A DNA stretch of 64,000 nt from Limosilactobacillus fermentum (GTDB lineage Bacteria > Bacillota > Bacilli > Lactobacillales > Lactobacillaceae): positions 62,001 through 126,000 of the forward strand of contig NZ_CP040910.1 of the NCBI RefSeq assembly GCF_013394085.1, given 5' to 3'. The notes beneath the pieces were generated by a model. The model was not told where the DNA came from. It saw only the letters and a program-made list of their open reading frames with translations, and ran no database searches. The translations under genes were made by a program, and so were the position numbers. Of the stretch, positions 30,338 to 38,769 are shown in pieces (positions within the stretch are counted from its first letter, which is position 1; every line of letters starts with the position of its first letter).

Positions 30338-31265
30338 AATACTTGTTCAAGAAGGCCTGGATGTGGGCGCGGTAGGCCGTTGGGTCAAGCCAAAAGCTCT
30401 CGGCGTGGCTAGCGTGGTCGACGATCCAGAGTTCCTTGGGGGCGTCGGTGGCCTGGTAATTTTCCAGCGCCATGCTGGCCGGGACGTAGGTGTCCTTTTC
30501 GCCGTGGATAAAGAAGATCGGCCGGTGGTTTTTCTTGAGTTGCTCGGTCGAGGAGATGTCACCTAGGTAGTAGCCGAGACGGTGGCGGTTGATCGTCGAC
30601 ACCAGCGGGTAGATCGGGTACTCGGGTAGGTGGAACTGACGCTTGAGCAGGTAGGTCAGCTCTTCGTGAATCGAGGCGTAGCCGCAGTCGGCAATGATCG
30701 CTTTGACCTGGGGCGGCAAGTCTTCACCGCTCAGCATCTCGACCGTCGCCCCGCCCATTGAGACCCCGAATAAGAGGAGCTTAGTTTGGGCGCCGAGCCG
30801 TTTAATGAGCCGGTTTAGCCAGGTCAGGTAATCGAGCCGGTCGAGCCAGCCAAAGGAGATGTACTTGCCAGCGGATTGACCGTGGCCGCGGTCGTCGGGT
30901 AATAAGACGTTAAAGCCCAGCTCGTGAAACATCTTAGTATAATTCGCCATCGTTTCGCCGTTGCCCTTGTAACCGTGGGAAATGATGACTGCCTTGGTAC
31001 TGTCGTCAGCCGGGATGAAGTAGGCCGACATCTGGTCGTCGCCGTCATCGGTCGACCAGGTCCAGTGCTCTTTTTCAACCTTTTTGAACCAGTCAACGTA
31101 GCGCCAGTACTGGGCGGCGTACTTTTGCTTGTCCGCCGAGGTTTCCGGTACGTAATCGACCCGTTTGAAGGCGAAGTTAAAGAGGTACTCGGCCGTCAGG
31201 TAGGAAAGGCCGAGCGTCCCGGCGGCCACGCTAGCTAAGAGCCGTCGTTTCTTTGCTTGTTGCAT
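30330..31265 (-). CDS. alpha/beta hydrolase, membrane-anchored
   Basis: A 311-residue esterase-like protein. An N-terminal basic stretch and hydrophobic helix (LLASVAAGTLGLSYLTAEYL) form a signal anchor, so it probably faces outward. The alpha/beta fold shows the oxyanion part SHGYKGNGE, the nucleophile Ser in LLFGVSMGGATVEM, Asp in FIHGEKDTYVP and His in VDHASHAESF. This is the family seen as YqkD/BAAT-like hydrolases in Firmicutes. The substrate is unknown. RBS AAGGGG lies before the ATG, next to a palindrome CCTTATT...AATAAGG (31277-31294). Confidence 0.85.
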   Translation of the reverse strand: MQQAKKRRLLASVAAGTLGLSYLTAEYLFNFAFKRVDYVPETSADKQKYAAQYWRYVDWFKKVEKEHWTWSTDDGDDQMSAYFIPADDSTKAVIISHGYKGNGETMANYTKMFHELGFNVLLPDDRGHGQSAGKYISFGWLDRLDYLTWLNRLIKRLGAQTKLLLFGVSMGGATVEMLSGEDLPPQVKAIIADCGYASIHEELTYLLKRQFHLPEYPIYPLVSTINRHRLGYYLGDISSTEQLKKNHRPIFFIHGEKDTYVPASMALENYQATDAPKELWIVDHASHAESFWLDPTAYRAHIQAFLNKYFY

Positions 31266-31336
31266 TGATACTATCCCCTTATTTATTAATAAGGTTATTT
31301 AACGCCCTGAGGTGGGGAAAGGCAAGCAAAACAGAG

Positions 31337-31512
31337 TGGTAAATAACCCACTCGGCAGGCCGTATGACTAAGCTAGGGCGAACGGTTGGTACGGAACGCA
31401 CCGTTCTTCGCCCGTACTTAGACACTAGGCCTGCGGTTATTTACCAGGTTTTCTGTCTAAAATTCGTGACTACATTAAAAGGCCGGGAAACACGGAGTTA
31501 TTTCCCGGCCTT
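31337..31512 (+). repeat. composite intergenic hairpin repeat, copy C (with terminator)
   Basis: Outer arms TGGTAAATAACC (31337-31348) / GGTTATTTACCA (31435-31446), perfectly paired. Inner arms contain GGCAGGCCGTATGACTAAG and CTTAGACACTAGGCCTGC. Linker GTCTAAAATTCGTGACTACA, then terminator AAGGCCGGGAAA / TTTCCCGGCCTT (31481-31508). It lies between two minus-strand genes and can end the D-2-hydroxyacid dehydrogenase transcript. Confidence 0.8.
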
Positions 31513-31526
31513 ATTTTAGATATAAT

Positions 31527-31569
31527 ATGGCGCCCAACGGCCTGCTTTGATGGTTGGGCCGCACTTCCT
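31527..31569 (-). repeat. partial hairpin repeat, copy D
   Basis: Only one end of a reverse copy: CGCCCAACGGCCTGC...GGTTGGGCCGCACTTCC, ending at the stop codon of the next gene. Confidence 0.65.
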
Positions 31570-32560
31570 AGTTCGCTACTTCATGTTCCGATGGTTGCCC
31601 ATTTAGGATCGTAATGACGTCATCTAAGGAGATGTCAACCATGTTTTGGACGGCGATGTTAGTGAAAAAGGCGATGTGCGGGGTCAAAATCACGTTGTCC
31701 ATGGCGTGGAGCTCCTCAACTAGTGGCTCACCCTTCAGGCCGTCCTGTCGGTGGTCGGCGTTAAAGATTGGCCCTTCACCCTCCACGGTGTCCAGGGCGG
31801 CAAAGGCGAGCGGACCGTCCTTTAAGGCGTTAATTAGGTCGGCGGTGTTGACGACCGGTCCCCGGCTGGCGTTGACTAGGCTAGCGCCCGGCTTCATTTG
31901 GTCAAACTCGGCCTTGGTTAAGAGACCCTCAGAAGTTGGGTTCAAATCCACGTGGAGGGAAACGACGTCACTTTGCCGGAGGAGTTCCTCTTTAGAAACA
32001 TATTCGACAATCCCTTCCATTTCCTCGCGGGGCTTGAGGTCGTAACCGAGCACGCGGGCGTTTAGGGCGTGTAAGAGGGTGGCGAGGGTCCCCCCAATTC
32101 GGCCGACCCCGATGATGCCGACTGTTACCGAGTGGATTTCCTTGGCTTGCAGTCCCGGCCAACGGTAGTCGTTTTCGGCGACCCGGCGGTCAACCTCGGG
32201 GGTCTTACGTAAGAGGCGGAAGATCTGCATCAGGGCGTGTTCAGCCACCGAGCGGGGGGAGTAGGCGGGCACGTTGGTCACCTTCAGGCCATTTTGCTTG
32301 GCAGCCGCGAGGTCCACCATGTCGTAGCCGGCCGTTCGGGTGGCGATTTGCTTGAGCCCGTTGGCCTTGAGGGTCGGGTAGACTTCCTTGCCCAGTGGGT
32401 TGCGCTGTTGGATGACCACCCCGTCTACGTCTGCGGTTAGCTCTAGTACCTCTTCGATGGGCTGGGGGCTAGTAACGATCTCAACTTGGTTTCTAGTGGC
32501 GTAGTCTTGGATGGCGGCTTGTTCGTCGTCACGAACGCTGGTCATTAAAATCTTAGTCAT
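31568..32560 (-). CDS. D-2-hydroxyacid dehydrogenase (D-lactate dehydrogenase-like)
   Basis: NAD-dependent reductase of 2-oxo acids to D-2-hydroxy acids. It has 330 residues. The Rossmann loop is VGIIGVGRIGG, preceded by the substrate-binding region RTAGYDMVD. Catalytic Arg is in VNASRGPVV, Glu in DTVEGEGPIF and His in NVILTPHIAFFTN. D-lactate or a branched/aromatic D-hydroxyacid are both possible. It starts 15 bases after the aminotransferase stop, so the two form an operon: the aminotransferase would make 2-oxo acids that this enzyme can reduce. Confidence 0.88.
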   Translation of the reverse strand: MTKILMTSVRDDEQAAIQDYATRNQVEIVTSPQPIEEVLELTADVDGVVIQQRNPLGKEVYPTLKANGLKQIATRTAGYDMVDLAAAKQNGLKVTNVPAYSPRSVAEHALMQIFRLLRKTPEVDRRVAENDYRWPGLQAKEIHSVTVGIIGVGRIGGTLATLLHALNARVLGYDLKPREEMEGIVEYVSKEELLRQSDVVSLHVDLNPTSEGLLTKAEFDQMKPGASLVNASRGPVVNTADLINALKDGPLAFAALDTVEGEGPIFNADHRQDGLKGEPLVEELHAMDNVILTPHIAFFTNIAVQNMVDISLDDVITILNGQPSEHEVAN

Positions 32561-32575
32561 CTTGGTCTCTCCCTT

Positions 32576-33760
32576 TTAGTGGCTGGCGACAAAGTCTTGG
32601 ATACGGCTGGCGGCGAGCTTCAGGTTGTCCATGCTGGTGGCATATGAGAGGCGCAGGTAGCCTTCACCACCGGGGCCAAAGAAGGAACCGGGGATGACGG
32701 CGACCGCCCCTTCCTTAGCGAGGGCGGTGGCAAAGGCCTCGTCGTCTTGGCCAAACTTAGTTGGTAGCTTAGCGAAGAGGTAAAAGGCGCCGTTGGGGCT
32801 GGCAACCTTAAAACCGGCTTGGCTTAAAGCTTGGAGCATGAAGTCACGCCGTTCTTGGTAGGCTTGTTTCATGGTTAAAGTAGCCTGGCGCCCCTCTTCA
32901 GAACCGAAGGCCGGCACGGCGGCGGCCATGGCCGGGTTGGACGGGGAGGTTACTAGCATTGAGTGCACCATCGAAACGACCTTCATTAGCTCCGCCGGCC
33001 CGGCCACGAAGCCGATTCGGTAACCAGTCATGGCGTGGGACTTGGAGGCCCCGTTTAAGACCAGGGTTTGGCCCGGTAGGTAGGTGGCAATGGAGGCGTG
33101 GTGACCGCTGTAAATCAATTCGGAGTAGATTTCATCGGCGATCACGAAGAGGTCGGTCGGTTCGATAACCGCCGCTAGGTCCTGGAGTTGTGTGGCGTCG
33201 TAAGTGACCCCGGTTGGATTGGACGGGTAGTTTAAGAGCAGGGCTTTGACCGGCCCCTCTTTTACGAGCGTCTCCTCTAACAGGGCCGGGGTGAGGACGA
33301 AGTCGGTGGCGCTGGTGTCAACCAGGACCGGGGTGGCACCGAGCATTTGGACCACCGTCTCGTAAAGCGGGAAGGTTGGGGTCGGAATGATGACCTTGTC
33401 ACCGGGGTTTAAAAGCGCCTCGAAGCTGGCGAAGATCGCCTCGGTCGCCCCGACCGTGACCGCAATTTCGGTGGCGGGGTCGTAAGTTAGGTCGTAGCGA
33501 TCGGAAAGGAAGTGGGCGATTGCCTCGCGCAACACCGCCGTTCCCACGCTGGGTGTGTAGTGGGAGTCGTTACCTTCAATTGCCTGAATGGCGGCGTTTT
33601 TGAGGGCGGTCGGAACGTTGAAGTCCGGCTCCCCCAAGGTCAGTTTGACAATTCCTTTGATTGACGAGACTTCCGCGTCAAAGGTCCGGATGTTGGAAGG
33701 GGCGATGCTGGTTAAATCATGATTAAAGCGACCACGGAGGGCTGGGTTCATCTTCGGCAT
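32576..33760 (-). CDS. class I/II pyridoxal-phosphate aminotransferase
   Basis: A 394-residue fold-type I aminotransferase of the AraT/PatA group. The PLP Lys is in LVLNGASKSHAMTGYRIGF. The Asn of NYPSNPTGVTYD and Asp/Tyr of VIADEIYSELIY are conserved. I chose the ATG at 33760, with AAAGGAAG upstream; a longer frame (to 33883) reads through the leader terminator and is not real. Amino donor range cannot be read from sequence; aromatic amino acids or acetyl-diaminopimelate are candidates. It is the first gene of the operon behind the structured leader. Confidence 0.88.
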   Translation of the reverse strand: MPKMNPALRGRFNHDLTSIAPSNIRTFDAEVSSIKGIVKLTLGEPDFNVPTALKNAAIQAIEGNDSHYTPSVGTAVLREAIAHFLSDRYDLTYDPATEIAVTVGATEAIFASFEALLNPGDKVIIPTPTFPLYETVVQMLGATPVLVDTSATDFVLTPALLEETLVKEGPVKALLLNYPSNPTGVTYDATQLQDLAAVIEPTDLFVIADEIYSELIYSGHHASIATYLPGQTLVLNGASKSHAMTGYRIGFVAGPAELMKVVSMVHSMLVTSPSNPAMAAAVPAFGSEEGRQATLTMKQAYQERRDFMLQALSQAGFKVASPNGAFYLFAKLPTKFGQDDEAFATALAKEGAVAVIPGSFFGPGGEGYLRLSYATSMDNLKLAASRIQDFVASH

Positions 33761-33792
33761 GGGTAAGACTTCCTTTCTGAAGACGGGGAAAC

Positions 33793-33823
33793 AAAAAGCG
33801 CCCGGGAAAACTCCCGGGCGCTT
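33793..33823 (-). terminator. intrinsic terminator in the aminotransferase leader
   Basis: Minus-strand hairpin with 12-bp arms AAGCGCCCGGGA / TCCCGGGCGCTT followed by TTTTTG. It lies between the structured RNA and the start codon, so it acts as an attenuator, not an end of gene. Confidence 0.9.
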
Positions 33824-33988
33824 TGTTCCCATTTGACGGGTCACCGCGCGTGGTTTCCGGGAGTGCTTCCTAGAAACCACCACAACGAAAGCTGGTTCCT
33901 AGGCCGAAGCGAAAAAGAACCAAGCCAGATAAGCGTTTCGTTGTGTCGTGGCTGAGCGCATTGGTGAACCCCCTTGTTAAAATAAGTT
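33824..33988 (-). promoter_or_regulatory. unassigned structured leader RNA (riboswitch-like)
   Basis: RNA read from the minus strand folds as a three-way junction. P1 is GGGTTCACC with GGTGACCC, extended by GCGC/GCGC. P2 is CACAACGAAA with TTTCGTTGTG, topped by GCTTGGTTC/GAACCAGC. P3 is GTGGTTTC with GAAACCAC. ACTCCCGG in the P3 loop (33857-33864) is the exact complement of CCGGGAGT in the terminator's 5' arm (33810-33817), so an antiterminator is possible. I could not match it to T-box, L-box, S-box, THF, TPP, FMN or ydaO consensus sequences. Confidence 0.7.
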
Positions 33989-33994
33989 ACCCAT

Positions 33995-34022
33995 ATTCTA
34001 ATCTTTCTCTAATTAAAGTCAA
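33995..34022 (-). promoter_or_regulatory. promoter of the aminotransferase operon
   Basis: Minus strand TTGACT (34017-34022), 16-bp spacer, TAGAAT (33995-34000). It places the transcript start just before the structured leader. Confidence 0.75.
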
Positions 34023-34042
34023 GAAAAACTTTTGGGAAAAAT

Positions 34043-34083
34043 GTGTGTTTCACACTTGTATTATATCGCAAAAGTGGTATACT
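34043..34083 (+). promoter_or_regulatory. promoter and palindrome of the small regulator gene
   Basis: TTGTAT (34056-34061), 16-bp spacer, TATACT (34078-34083). Just upstream GTGTG-TTT-CACAC (34043-34055) is a short palindrome touching the -35 box, a possible autoregulation site. Confidence 0.6.
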
Positions 34084-34108
34084 AAGAATCGTAAAGGAAG
34101 TGAGGACC

Positions 34109-34339
34109 ATGCGGATCGATATCAAGGCTTACCTCGATAATAACCACCTGACCATTTACCGGGTGGCTAAAGATTCCGGATACGGCTACACCACTTTACA
34201 CAAGTCGTTTAACAAGCAGCAAACCAAAGCTACTTCGCTCAACTTGCGCGACCTGGACGCGATTGCCCAGGCCCAGCATAAGCAGATGTGGCAGGTCCTC
34301 CGGGAATTGGAGGAGCAGTATTTATTCGATGATGATTAG
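34109..34339 (+). CDS. small putative DNA-binding (XRE-like) protein
   Basis: A 76-residue protein that I do not recognise by name. MRIDIKAYLDNNHLTIYRVA followed by KDSGYGYTTLHKSFNKQ looks like a helix-turn-helix of the phage/XRE type (a YRVAKxSGxxxxTLxK pattern), then an acidic C-terminus. ATG 34109 has AAGTGAGGACC upstream. It has its own promoter. It lies between the aminotransferase leader and clpL, with 94 bases to clpL, so it may read through into clpL or regulate it. This is inference from position only. Confidence 0.7.
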   Translation: MRIDIKAYLDNNHLTIYRVAKDSGYGYTTLHKSFNKQQTKATSLNLRDLDAIAQAQHKQMWQVLRELEEQYLFDDD

Positions 34340-34342
34340 AAT

Positions 34343-34399
34343 ACGTGTAGTCTCAGGGTCGGTGTTTAACGGTGTTTAACATGGGCCCTTTTCTACACG
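34343..34399 (+). other. hairpin with tandem CGGTGTTTAA repeats before clpL
   Basis: CGTGTAG (34343-34349) can pair with CTACACG (34393-34399) and encloses two tandem copies of CGGTGTTTAA (near 34360-34379). No CtsR-type GGTCAAA heptads and no CIRCE element are seen before clpL. It could be a terminator of the small gene, though the T-run is short, or a regulator site. Confidence 0.5.
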
Positions 34400-34433
34400 C
34401 TCACTTTAAATGACAATCAAGGGGGATTGCATT

Positions 34434-36527
34434 ATGGCACGAATTCCAGTAGATCCATTTAACAACGACATGGACGACTTATTTAACCAACTCATGGGGG
34501 GAATGAACGGGTTCAACAGCGACAACCGCCGTTACCTGATTAACGGGCGCGAAGTAACGCCTGAAGAGTACGCCGCCTTTCGCCAGACCGGGAAGCTCCC
34601 GGGTGTAACTGACCCAACCCAAGCAAAAACTAAGCAACCACAACCAGACAGCATGCTAGCTAAGCTCGGCCGCAACTTGACGCAAGAAGCCAAGGAAGGC
34701 AAGCTCGACCCGGTGATCGGCCGTAACAAGGAGATTCAAGAAACCGCCGAGATTCTGTCACGGCGGACCAAGAACAACCCAGTGTTAGTCGGTGACGCCG
34801 GGGTCGGCAAGACGGCGGTGGTGGAGGGCCTAGCCCAAGCCATCGTGGCCGGCGACGTTCCCGCTGCCATCAAGAACAAGCAGATTATTTCGATTGACAT
34901 TTCCAGCTTGGAGGCCGGGACCCAATACCGGGGCTCCTTTGAAGAGAACATGCAAAAGCTGATCGACGAGGTCAAAAAGGACGGCAACGTGATCCTCTTC
35001 TTCGATGAAATTCACCAAATCATCGGGGCCGGAAACGCCGGCGACGCCTCGGGTTCCAAGGGGATGGCCGATATCTTAAAGCCGGCCCTTTCCCGCGGTG
35101 AAGTGACCTTAATCGGGGCCACCACCCAAGACGAGTACCGTAACACGATTTTAAAGGACGCCGCTTTATCTCGGCGGTTCAACCAAGTAACGGTTAACGC
35201 CCCGAGCAAGGAAGACACTTTCAAGATCCTGCAAGGTTTGCGTAAGCTGTACGAAAAGCACCACAACGTTTCCTTGCCCGACGACGTCTTAAAGGCCGCC
35301 ATCGATTACTCGGTTCAATACATTCCGCAACGCTCCTTACCTGACAAGGCGATCGACTTGATTGACGTCACGGCCGCTCACCTGGCCTCCAAGCACCCGG
35401 TCAAGGACGCCAAGACGATTGAAGAGGAGATCAAAAAGGCCGAGGCCAAGCAACAAGAAGCGGTTGAAAAAGAGGATTACCAAGCCGCCCAAGAGGCCAA
35501 GGACCAGGTGGCCAAGTTGCAAGACCAACTCAAGGACCACTCCGAATCCGAACGGGTCGTGGCAACGCCGAGTGACGTGGCCGCCGCCGTTGAACGGATG
35601 ACCGGGATCCCGGTGTCCAAGATGGGTGCTTCCGATATCGAACGCTTAAAGGGCTTAGCCACCCGTTTGGAAGGCAAGGTTATCGGCCAACAAGAGGCCG
35701 TCGAAGCCGTGAGCCGGGCGATCCGGCGTAACCGGGCCGGCTTTGATGAAGGTAACCGGCCAATTGGGAGCTTCCTTTTCGTCGGCCCAACCGGGGTCGG
35801 TAAGACCGAATTGGCTAAGCAACTAGCCCTCGATATGTTTGGTTCCACCAACGACATCATCCGGCTCGACATGTCCGAATATACCGACCGGACGGCGGTT
35901 TCCAAGTTGATCGGGACCACCGCTGGCTACGTGGGTTACGACGATAACTCCAACACCCTGACCGAAAAGGTACGGCGTCACCCGTACTCGATCGTCTTGC
36001 TCGACGAAATCGAAAAGGCCAACCCGCAAGTCATCACCTTGCTCTTGCAAGTCTTAGATGATGGGCGCCTAACCGATGGGCAAGGGAACACGGTGGACTT
36101 CAAGAACACCATCATCATCGCCACCTCTAACGCCGGCTTCAGTAGCGACGCCGTGGCGGGCGAGGACGCTAAGTTGATGGACAAGTTGCAACCGTACTTC
36201 CGGCCAGAATTCCTGAACCGGTTTAACGCAATCGTGGAATTCCACGCCCTGACCAAGGACGACTTAAAGCAAATCGTCGACCTGATGTTAGCCGGGGTTA
36301 ACGAAACCTTGGCCAAGAAGGGGATGGACGTCACGGTGACCGATGAAGTGAAGAACTACCTGATTGACAAGGGCTATGACAAGACGATGGGGGCCCGGCC
36401 ACTGCGGCGGGTGGTGGAACAAGAGATCCGTGACAAGGTGACGGATTACTACCTCGACCACCTGGACGAAAAGCACCTCGTGGCCACCTTAAAGGACGGC
36501 CAAGTCGTGATTGAACAAGCAAAGTAA
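34434..36527 (+). CDS. clpL: ATP-dependent chaperone ClpL (Hsp100)
   Basis: Disaggregase of low-GC Gram-positives linked to heat and acid tolerance. It has 697 residues. The N-terminus is short and Asn/Gln-rich, without the double Clp-N repeat, which separates it from ClpC and ClpB. D1 has Walker [14 protein letters not shown] and Walker [12 protein letters not shown] short coiled-coil middle domain follows ([20 protein letters not shown]). D2 has Walker [15 protein letters not shown] and Walker [14 protein letters not shown] 34434 has GGGGGATTG in front. No ClpP partner is encoded nearby; ClpL acts without ClpP in the family. Confidence 0.95.
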   Translation: MARIPVDPFNNDMDDLFNQLMGGMNGFNSDNRRYLINGREVTPEEYAAFRQTGKLPGVTDPTQAKTKQPQPDSMLAKLGRNLTQEAKEGKLDPVIGRNKEIQETAEILSRRTKNNPVLVGDAGVGKTAVVEGLAQAIVAGDVPAAIKNKQIISIDISSLEAGTQYRGSFEENMQKLIDEVKKDGNVILFFDEIHQIIGAGNAGDASGSKGMADILKPALSRGEVTLIGATTQDEYRNTILKDAALSRRFNQVTVNAPSKEDTFKILQGLRKLYEKHHNVSLPDDVLKAAIDYSVQYIPQRSLPDKAIDLIDVTAAHLASKHPVKDAKTIEEEIKKAEAKQQEAVEKEDYQAAQEAKDQVAKLQDQLKDHSESERVVATPSDVAAAVERMTGIPVSKMGASDIERLKGLATRLEGKVIGQQEAVEAVSRAIRRNRAGFDEGNRPIGSFLFVGPTGVGKTELAKQLALDMFGSTNDIIRLDMSEYTDRTAVSKLIGTTAGYVGYDDNSNTLTEKVRRHPYSIVLLDEIEKANPQVITLLLQVLDDGRLTDGQGNTVDFKNTIIIATSNAGFSSDAVAGEDAKLMDKLQPYFRPEFLNRFNAIVEFHALTKDDLKQIVDLMLAGVNETLAKKGMDVTVTDEVKNYLIDKGYDKTMGARPLRRVVEQEIRDKVTDYYLDHLDEKHLVATLKDGQVVIEQAK

Positions 36528-36747
36528 GTGCGGATCAACCTTCTCGACAGGCCGTTGGGCTAAGCTAGGACGGGGGTTGATACGGCACGCATCGTTCTCC
36601 GACCGTACTTAGCCACTAGGCCTGTGGTTGGGAGCACGTTAAAAGTAAGTGCGGACCAACCATTTGGCAGGCCGTGGGCTAAGGCTAGGCCTAACATTTG
36701 AATAGCTGTAAAAAGAGACTGGAAAAAGTTTTCCAGCCTCTTTTTTT
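36527..36747 (+). repeat. intergenic hairpin repeats, copy E and truncated copy E2 with terminator
   Basis: Copy E (36527-36644) begins at the clpL stop: AAGTGCGGATCAACC and GGTTGGGAGCACGTTA, inner arms ACAGGCCGTTGGGCTAAG and CTTAGCCACTAGGCCTGT. Copy E2 (36646-36697) has lost its apical part (GGGCTAAGGCTAGGCCT), then the linker GCCTAACATTTGAATAGC and a terminator GAGACTGGAAAA / TTTTCCAGCCTC plus seven T (36716-36746). Confidence 0.8.
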
Positions 36748-36827
36748 GGTCAGTGAAGTGAATTTCTTGGTTCTCCGGGTCCACTACGTTAAAATAAAGA
36801 TATTCATAACGTTTGGGGGTGTTGGTG

Positions 36828-38288
36828 ATGGGTTTAACGTGGGACCTGATTAGGTGGGCGCTTTTGGTGATCGTGATCATCAACGAAGTGGCGGCCCTGG
36901 TGACCGTTTTCCGGGAAAAACGGGACATCGCCGCTACTTGGGCCTGGCTAATGGTGCTAATGATTCCGGTGATCGGCTTTATCATTTACGCCTTTTTGGG
37001 CCGGAAATTACCCCAAAAACGCCTGGAACGGATTAGTTCGCCAACCGCCCAACACCTATACGACGCCTTTGAAGAACAGCGGACCGCCTTTGTGGAGATG
37101 CCCCGCCCCGAGGACAGCCTGGTGCAAACCTACCGGCGAACGATCATGCTCTTTCAAAGCATTGATGAGTCCTTTTTGAGCGAGGACAACCAGGTGGAAA
37201 TCTTCACCACCGGGATTACCTTTTTTAACCGGTTACTAACCGATATTGAGCAAGCCAAACAAAGCATCCACATTGAGTTTTACACCATCTACAACGACCA
37301 AATTGGCAACCGCCTACGGACCCTCTTGGAACAAAAGGCGGCCGCGGGTGTAGAGGTGCGGGTGCTGTACGATTCTTGGGGCTCAATGGGGGTGAAGAAG
37401 AGCTTTTACGATAACCTACGTAAAAACGGCGGCTTTGCCAGTCCCTTTTTGATGACCCACTCTAATTTCTTAGACTTTCGGTTAAACTACCGCGACCACC
37501 GTAAGATCGTCGTTATTGATGGCCAGATTGGTTACGTGGGGGGCTTTAACGTCGGTGATCAGTACCTAGGCCGGCTAAAGAAATTCGGCCCGTGGCGCGA
37601 CACCCACCTAAGGATTCAAGGGGGCGGGGTTTACAGCCTCCAGCAGTGCTTCTTGCGTGACTGGAACGCCTCGGTCAAGCCGGCCGAGCGCTTGACCCAC
37701 TTTAAGGACTACTTTCCTTCGGCCGCCCTCAACAAGGGAAAAACGGCGATGCAGATTGTCTCGTCGGGGCCGGATGCCCCCCTGCAGGCCATCAAGCTCG
37801 GCTACTTGCGCCTAATCAACGCCGCCCAGGACCATATTTGGATCCAGACGCCCTACCTGATTCCCGATGATTCGGTGATCGACGCCCTACGGATTGCCGC
37901 CCACTCCGGGGTGGACGTCCGGATCATGATCCCTTCGATGCCCGACCACGCCTTTGTTTACCGGGCCACCCAGTATTACGCCCGCGCCCTAGCCAACGAA
38001 GGGGTGACGATTTATTCTTACCAGGTGGGCTTCTTGCACGCCAAGACAATGACGATCGACGGCAAGATGGCGGCGGTGGGGTCGGCCAACCTCGACTTCC
38101 GGTCCTTTCAGCTCAACTTTGAGATCAACGCCTTCTTGTACGACCGGCAGTTAGTTGATGAGCTAGAACAAATCTTCATTAACGACGTCCGTGACAGCCG
38201 GGTGATTACCCCGGAGATGTTTGATGCCCAACCACTGGGCCTACGTTTTAAGCAGACCTTCTCGCGGTTGTTGTCGCCGATTTTATAG
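36828..38288 (+). CDS. cls: cardiolipin synthase
   Basis: Phospholipase D-type membrane enzyme that makes cardiolipin from two phosphatidylglycerols. Two N-terminal helices (WALLVIVIINEVAALVTVF, WAWLMVLMIPVIGFIIYAFL) precede two HKD motifs: NYRDHRKIVVIDGQIGYVGG and FLHAKTMTIDGKMAAVGSAN. It has 486 residues. ATG 36828 with GGGGGTGTTGG upstream was chosen over a TTG at 36813. A hairpin repeat and a strong terminator follow. Confidence 0.94.
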   Translation: MGLTWDLIRWALLVIVIINEVAALVTVFREKRDIAATWAWLMVLMIPVIGFIIYAFLGRKLPQKRLERISSPTAQHLYDAFEEQRTAFVEMPRPEDSLVQTYRRTIMLFQSIDESFLSEDNQVEIFTTGITFFNRLLTDIEQAKQSIHIEFYTIYNDQIGNRLRTLLEQKAAAGVEVRVLYDSWGSMGVKKSFYDNLRKNGGFASPFLMTHSNFLDFRLNYRDHRKIVVIDGQIGYVGGFNVGDQYLGRLKKFGPWRDTHLRIQGGGVYSLQQCFLRDWNASVKPAERLTHFKDYFPSAALNKGKTAMQIVSSGPDAPLQAIKLGYLRLINAAQDHIWIQTPYLIPDDSVIDALRIAAHSGVDVRIMIPSMPDHAFVYRATQYYARALANEGVTIYSYQVGFLHAKTMTIDGKMAAVGSANLDFRSFQLNFEINAFLYDRQLVDELEQIFINDVRDSRVITPEMFDAQPLGLRFKQTFSRLLSPIL

Positions 38289-38289
38289 G

Positions 38290-38393
38290 GAAGTGTGCCT
38301 CAACCATTAAAGCAGGCCGTGGGCTAAGGAAAGACCACAGGTTAGCGCGCCAGCGGTGTTCTGTGGTCAGACTTAGCCACTAGGTTGGATAAC
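38290..38393 (+). repeat. intergenic hairpin repeat, copy F
   Basis: AAGTGTGCCTCAACC at the start, inner arms GCAGGCCGTGGGCTAAG / CTTAGCCACTAGG, and an apical stem GACCACAG / CTGTGGTC. It starts just after the cls stop. Confidence 0.75.
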
Positions 38394-38395
38394 TA

Positions 38396-38432
38396 AAAAT
38401 GCCTCCCTGTTTCGGGGAGGCATTTTTTAGGT
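38396..38432 (+). terminator. terminator after cls
   Basis: AAAATGCCTCCC-loop-GGGAGGCATTTT, with A and T runs on both sides. Confidence 0.85.
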
Positions 38433-38769
38433 AACCACGCGGTTTAGCACCTATGAGGAGCAAACTCATAATAGAAAGATTGAGAGATTTGAAAATTGAC
38501 GCACTAAACCACCGAGATGGATTTACTTAGCACTTAATAAGTTCACTAAGTAACAATTTCATTTAACCATGGTCTGTCTAAAAAACAAGGAAAAAACTTG
38601 GTAAGTGAGCAACTTAAACGATATTAAGATGAAAAGATAGTACGAGGTGAATGTGATTGAATATAAATTCACAATCGGTCGTCCGCACAACAATGCGAAC
38701 ATTCATTCCCCTTTTTGGCACCCTAGCGTGGTATAATTAGGCAACGATCTGAATGGGGGAATGATAAAA
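38433..38769. other. AT-richer intergenic stretch with nested inverted repeats
   Basis: No gene is seen. Base use is clearly AT-richer than the neighbours. GGTTTAG (38441-38447) / CTAAACC (38504-38510) encloses ATGAG/CTCAT (38453-38469). TTACTTAG (38523-38530) / CTAAGTAA (38546-38553) forms a second hairpin. TATAAT with a TG extension at 38732-38737 is the likely rexB promoter; no good -35 is seen. Confidence 0.5.

Noticed and set aside
33761-33883. Upstream extension of the aminotransferase to 33883
   Set aside because: It would translate the attenuator hairpin; the start at 33760 has a good ribosome site and the family N-terminus.
33785-33990. Leader read as a lysine riboswitch or T-box on either strand
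   Set aside because: The plus strand holds GCCGAAGCG as in L-boxes and GGGTCACCGCG slightly like a T-box, but the other required segments (AGAGGTGC, specifier loop, TGGN bulge in the right order) are missing, and promoter and terminator both point to the minus strand.
38653-38736. 27-codon reading frame with a GTG start and an AGGTG site before rexB
   Set aside because: It is too short, its stop falls within the rexB -10 box, and I see no family resemblance.
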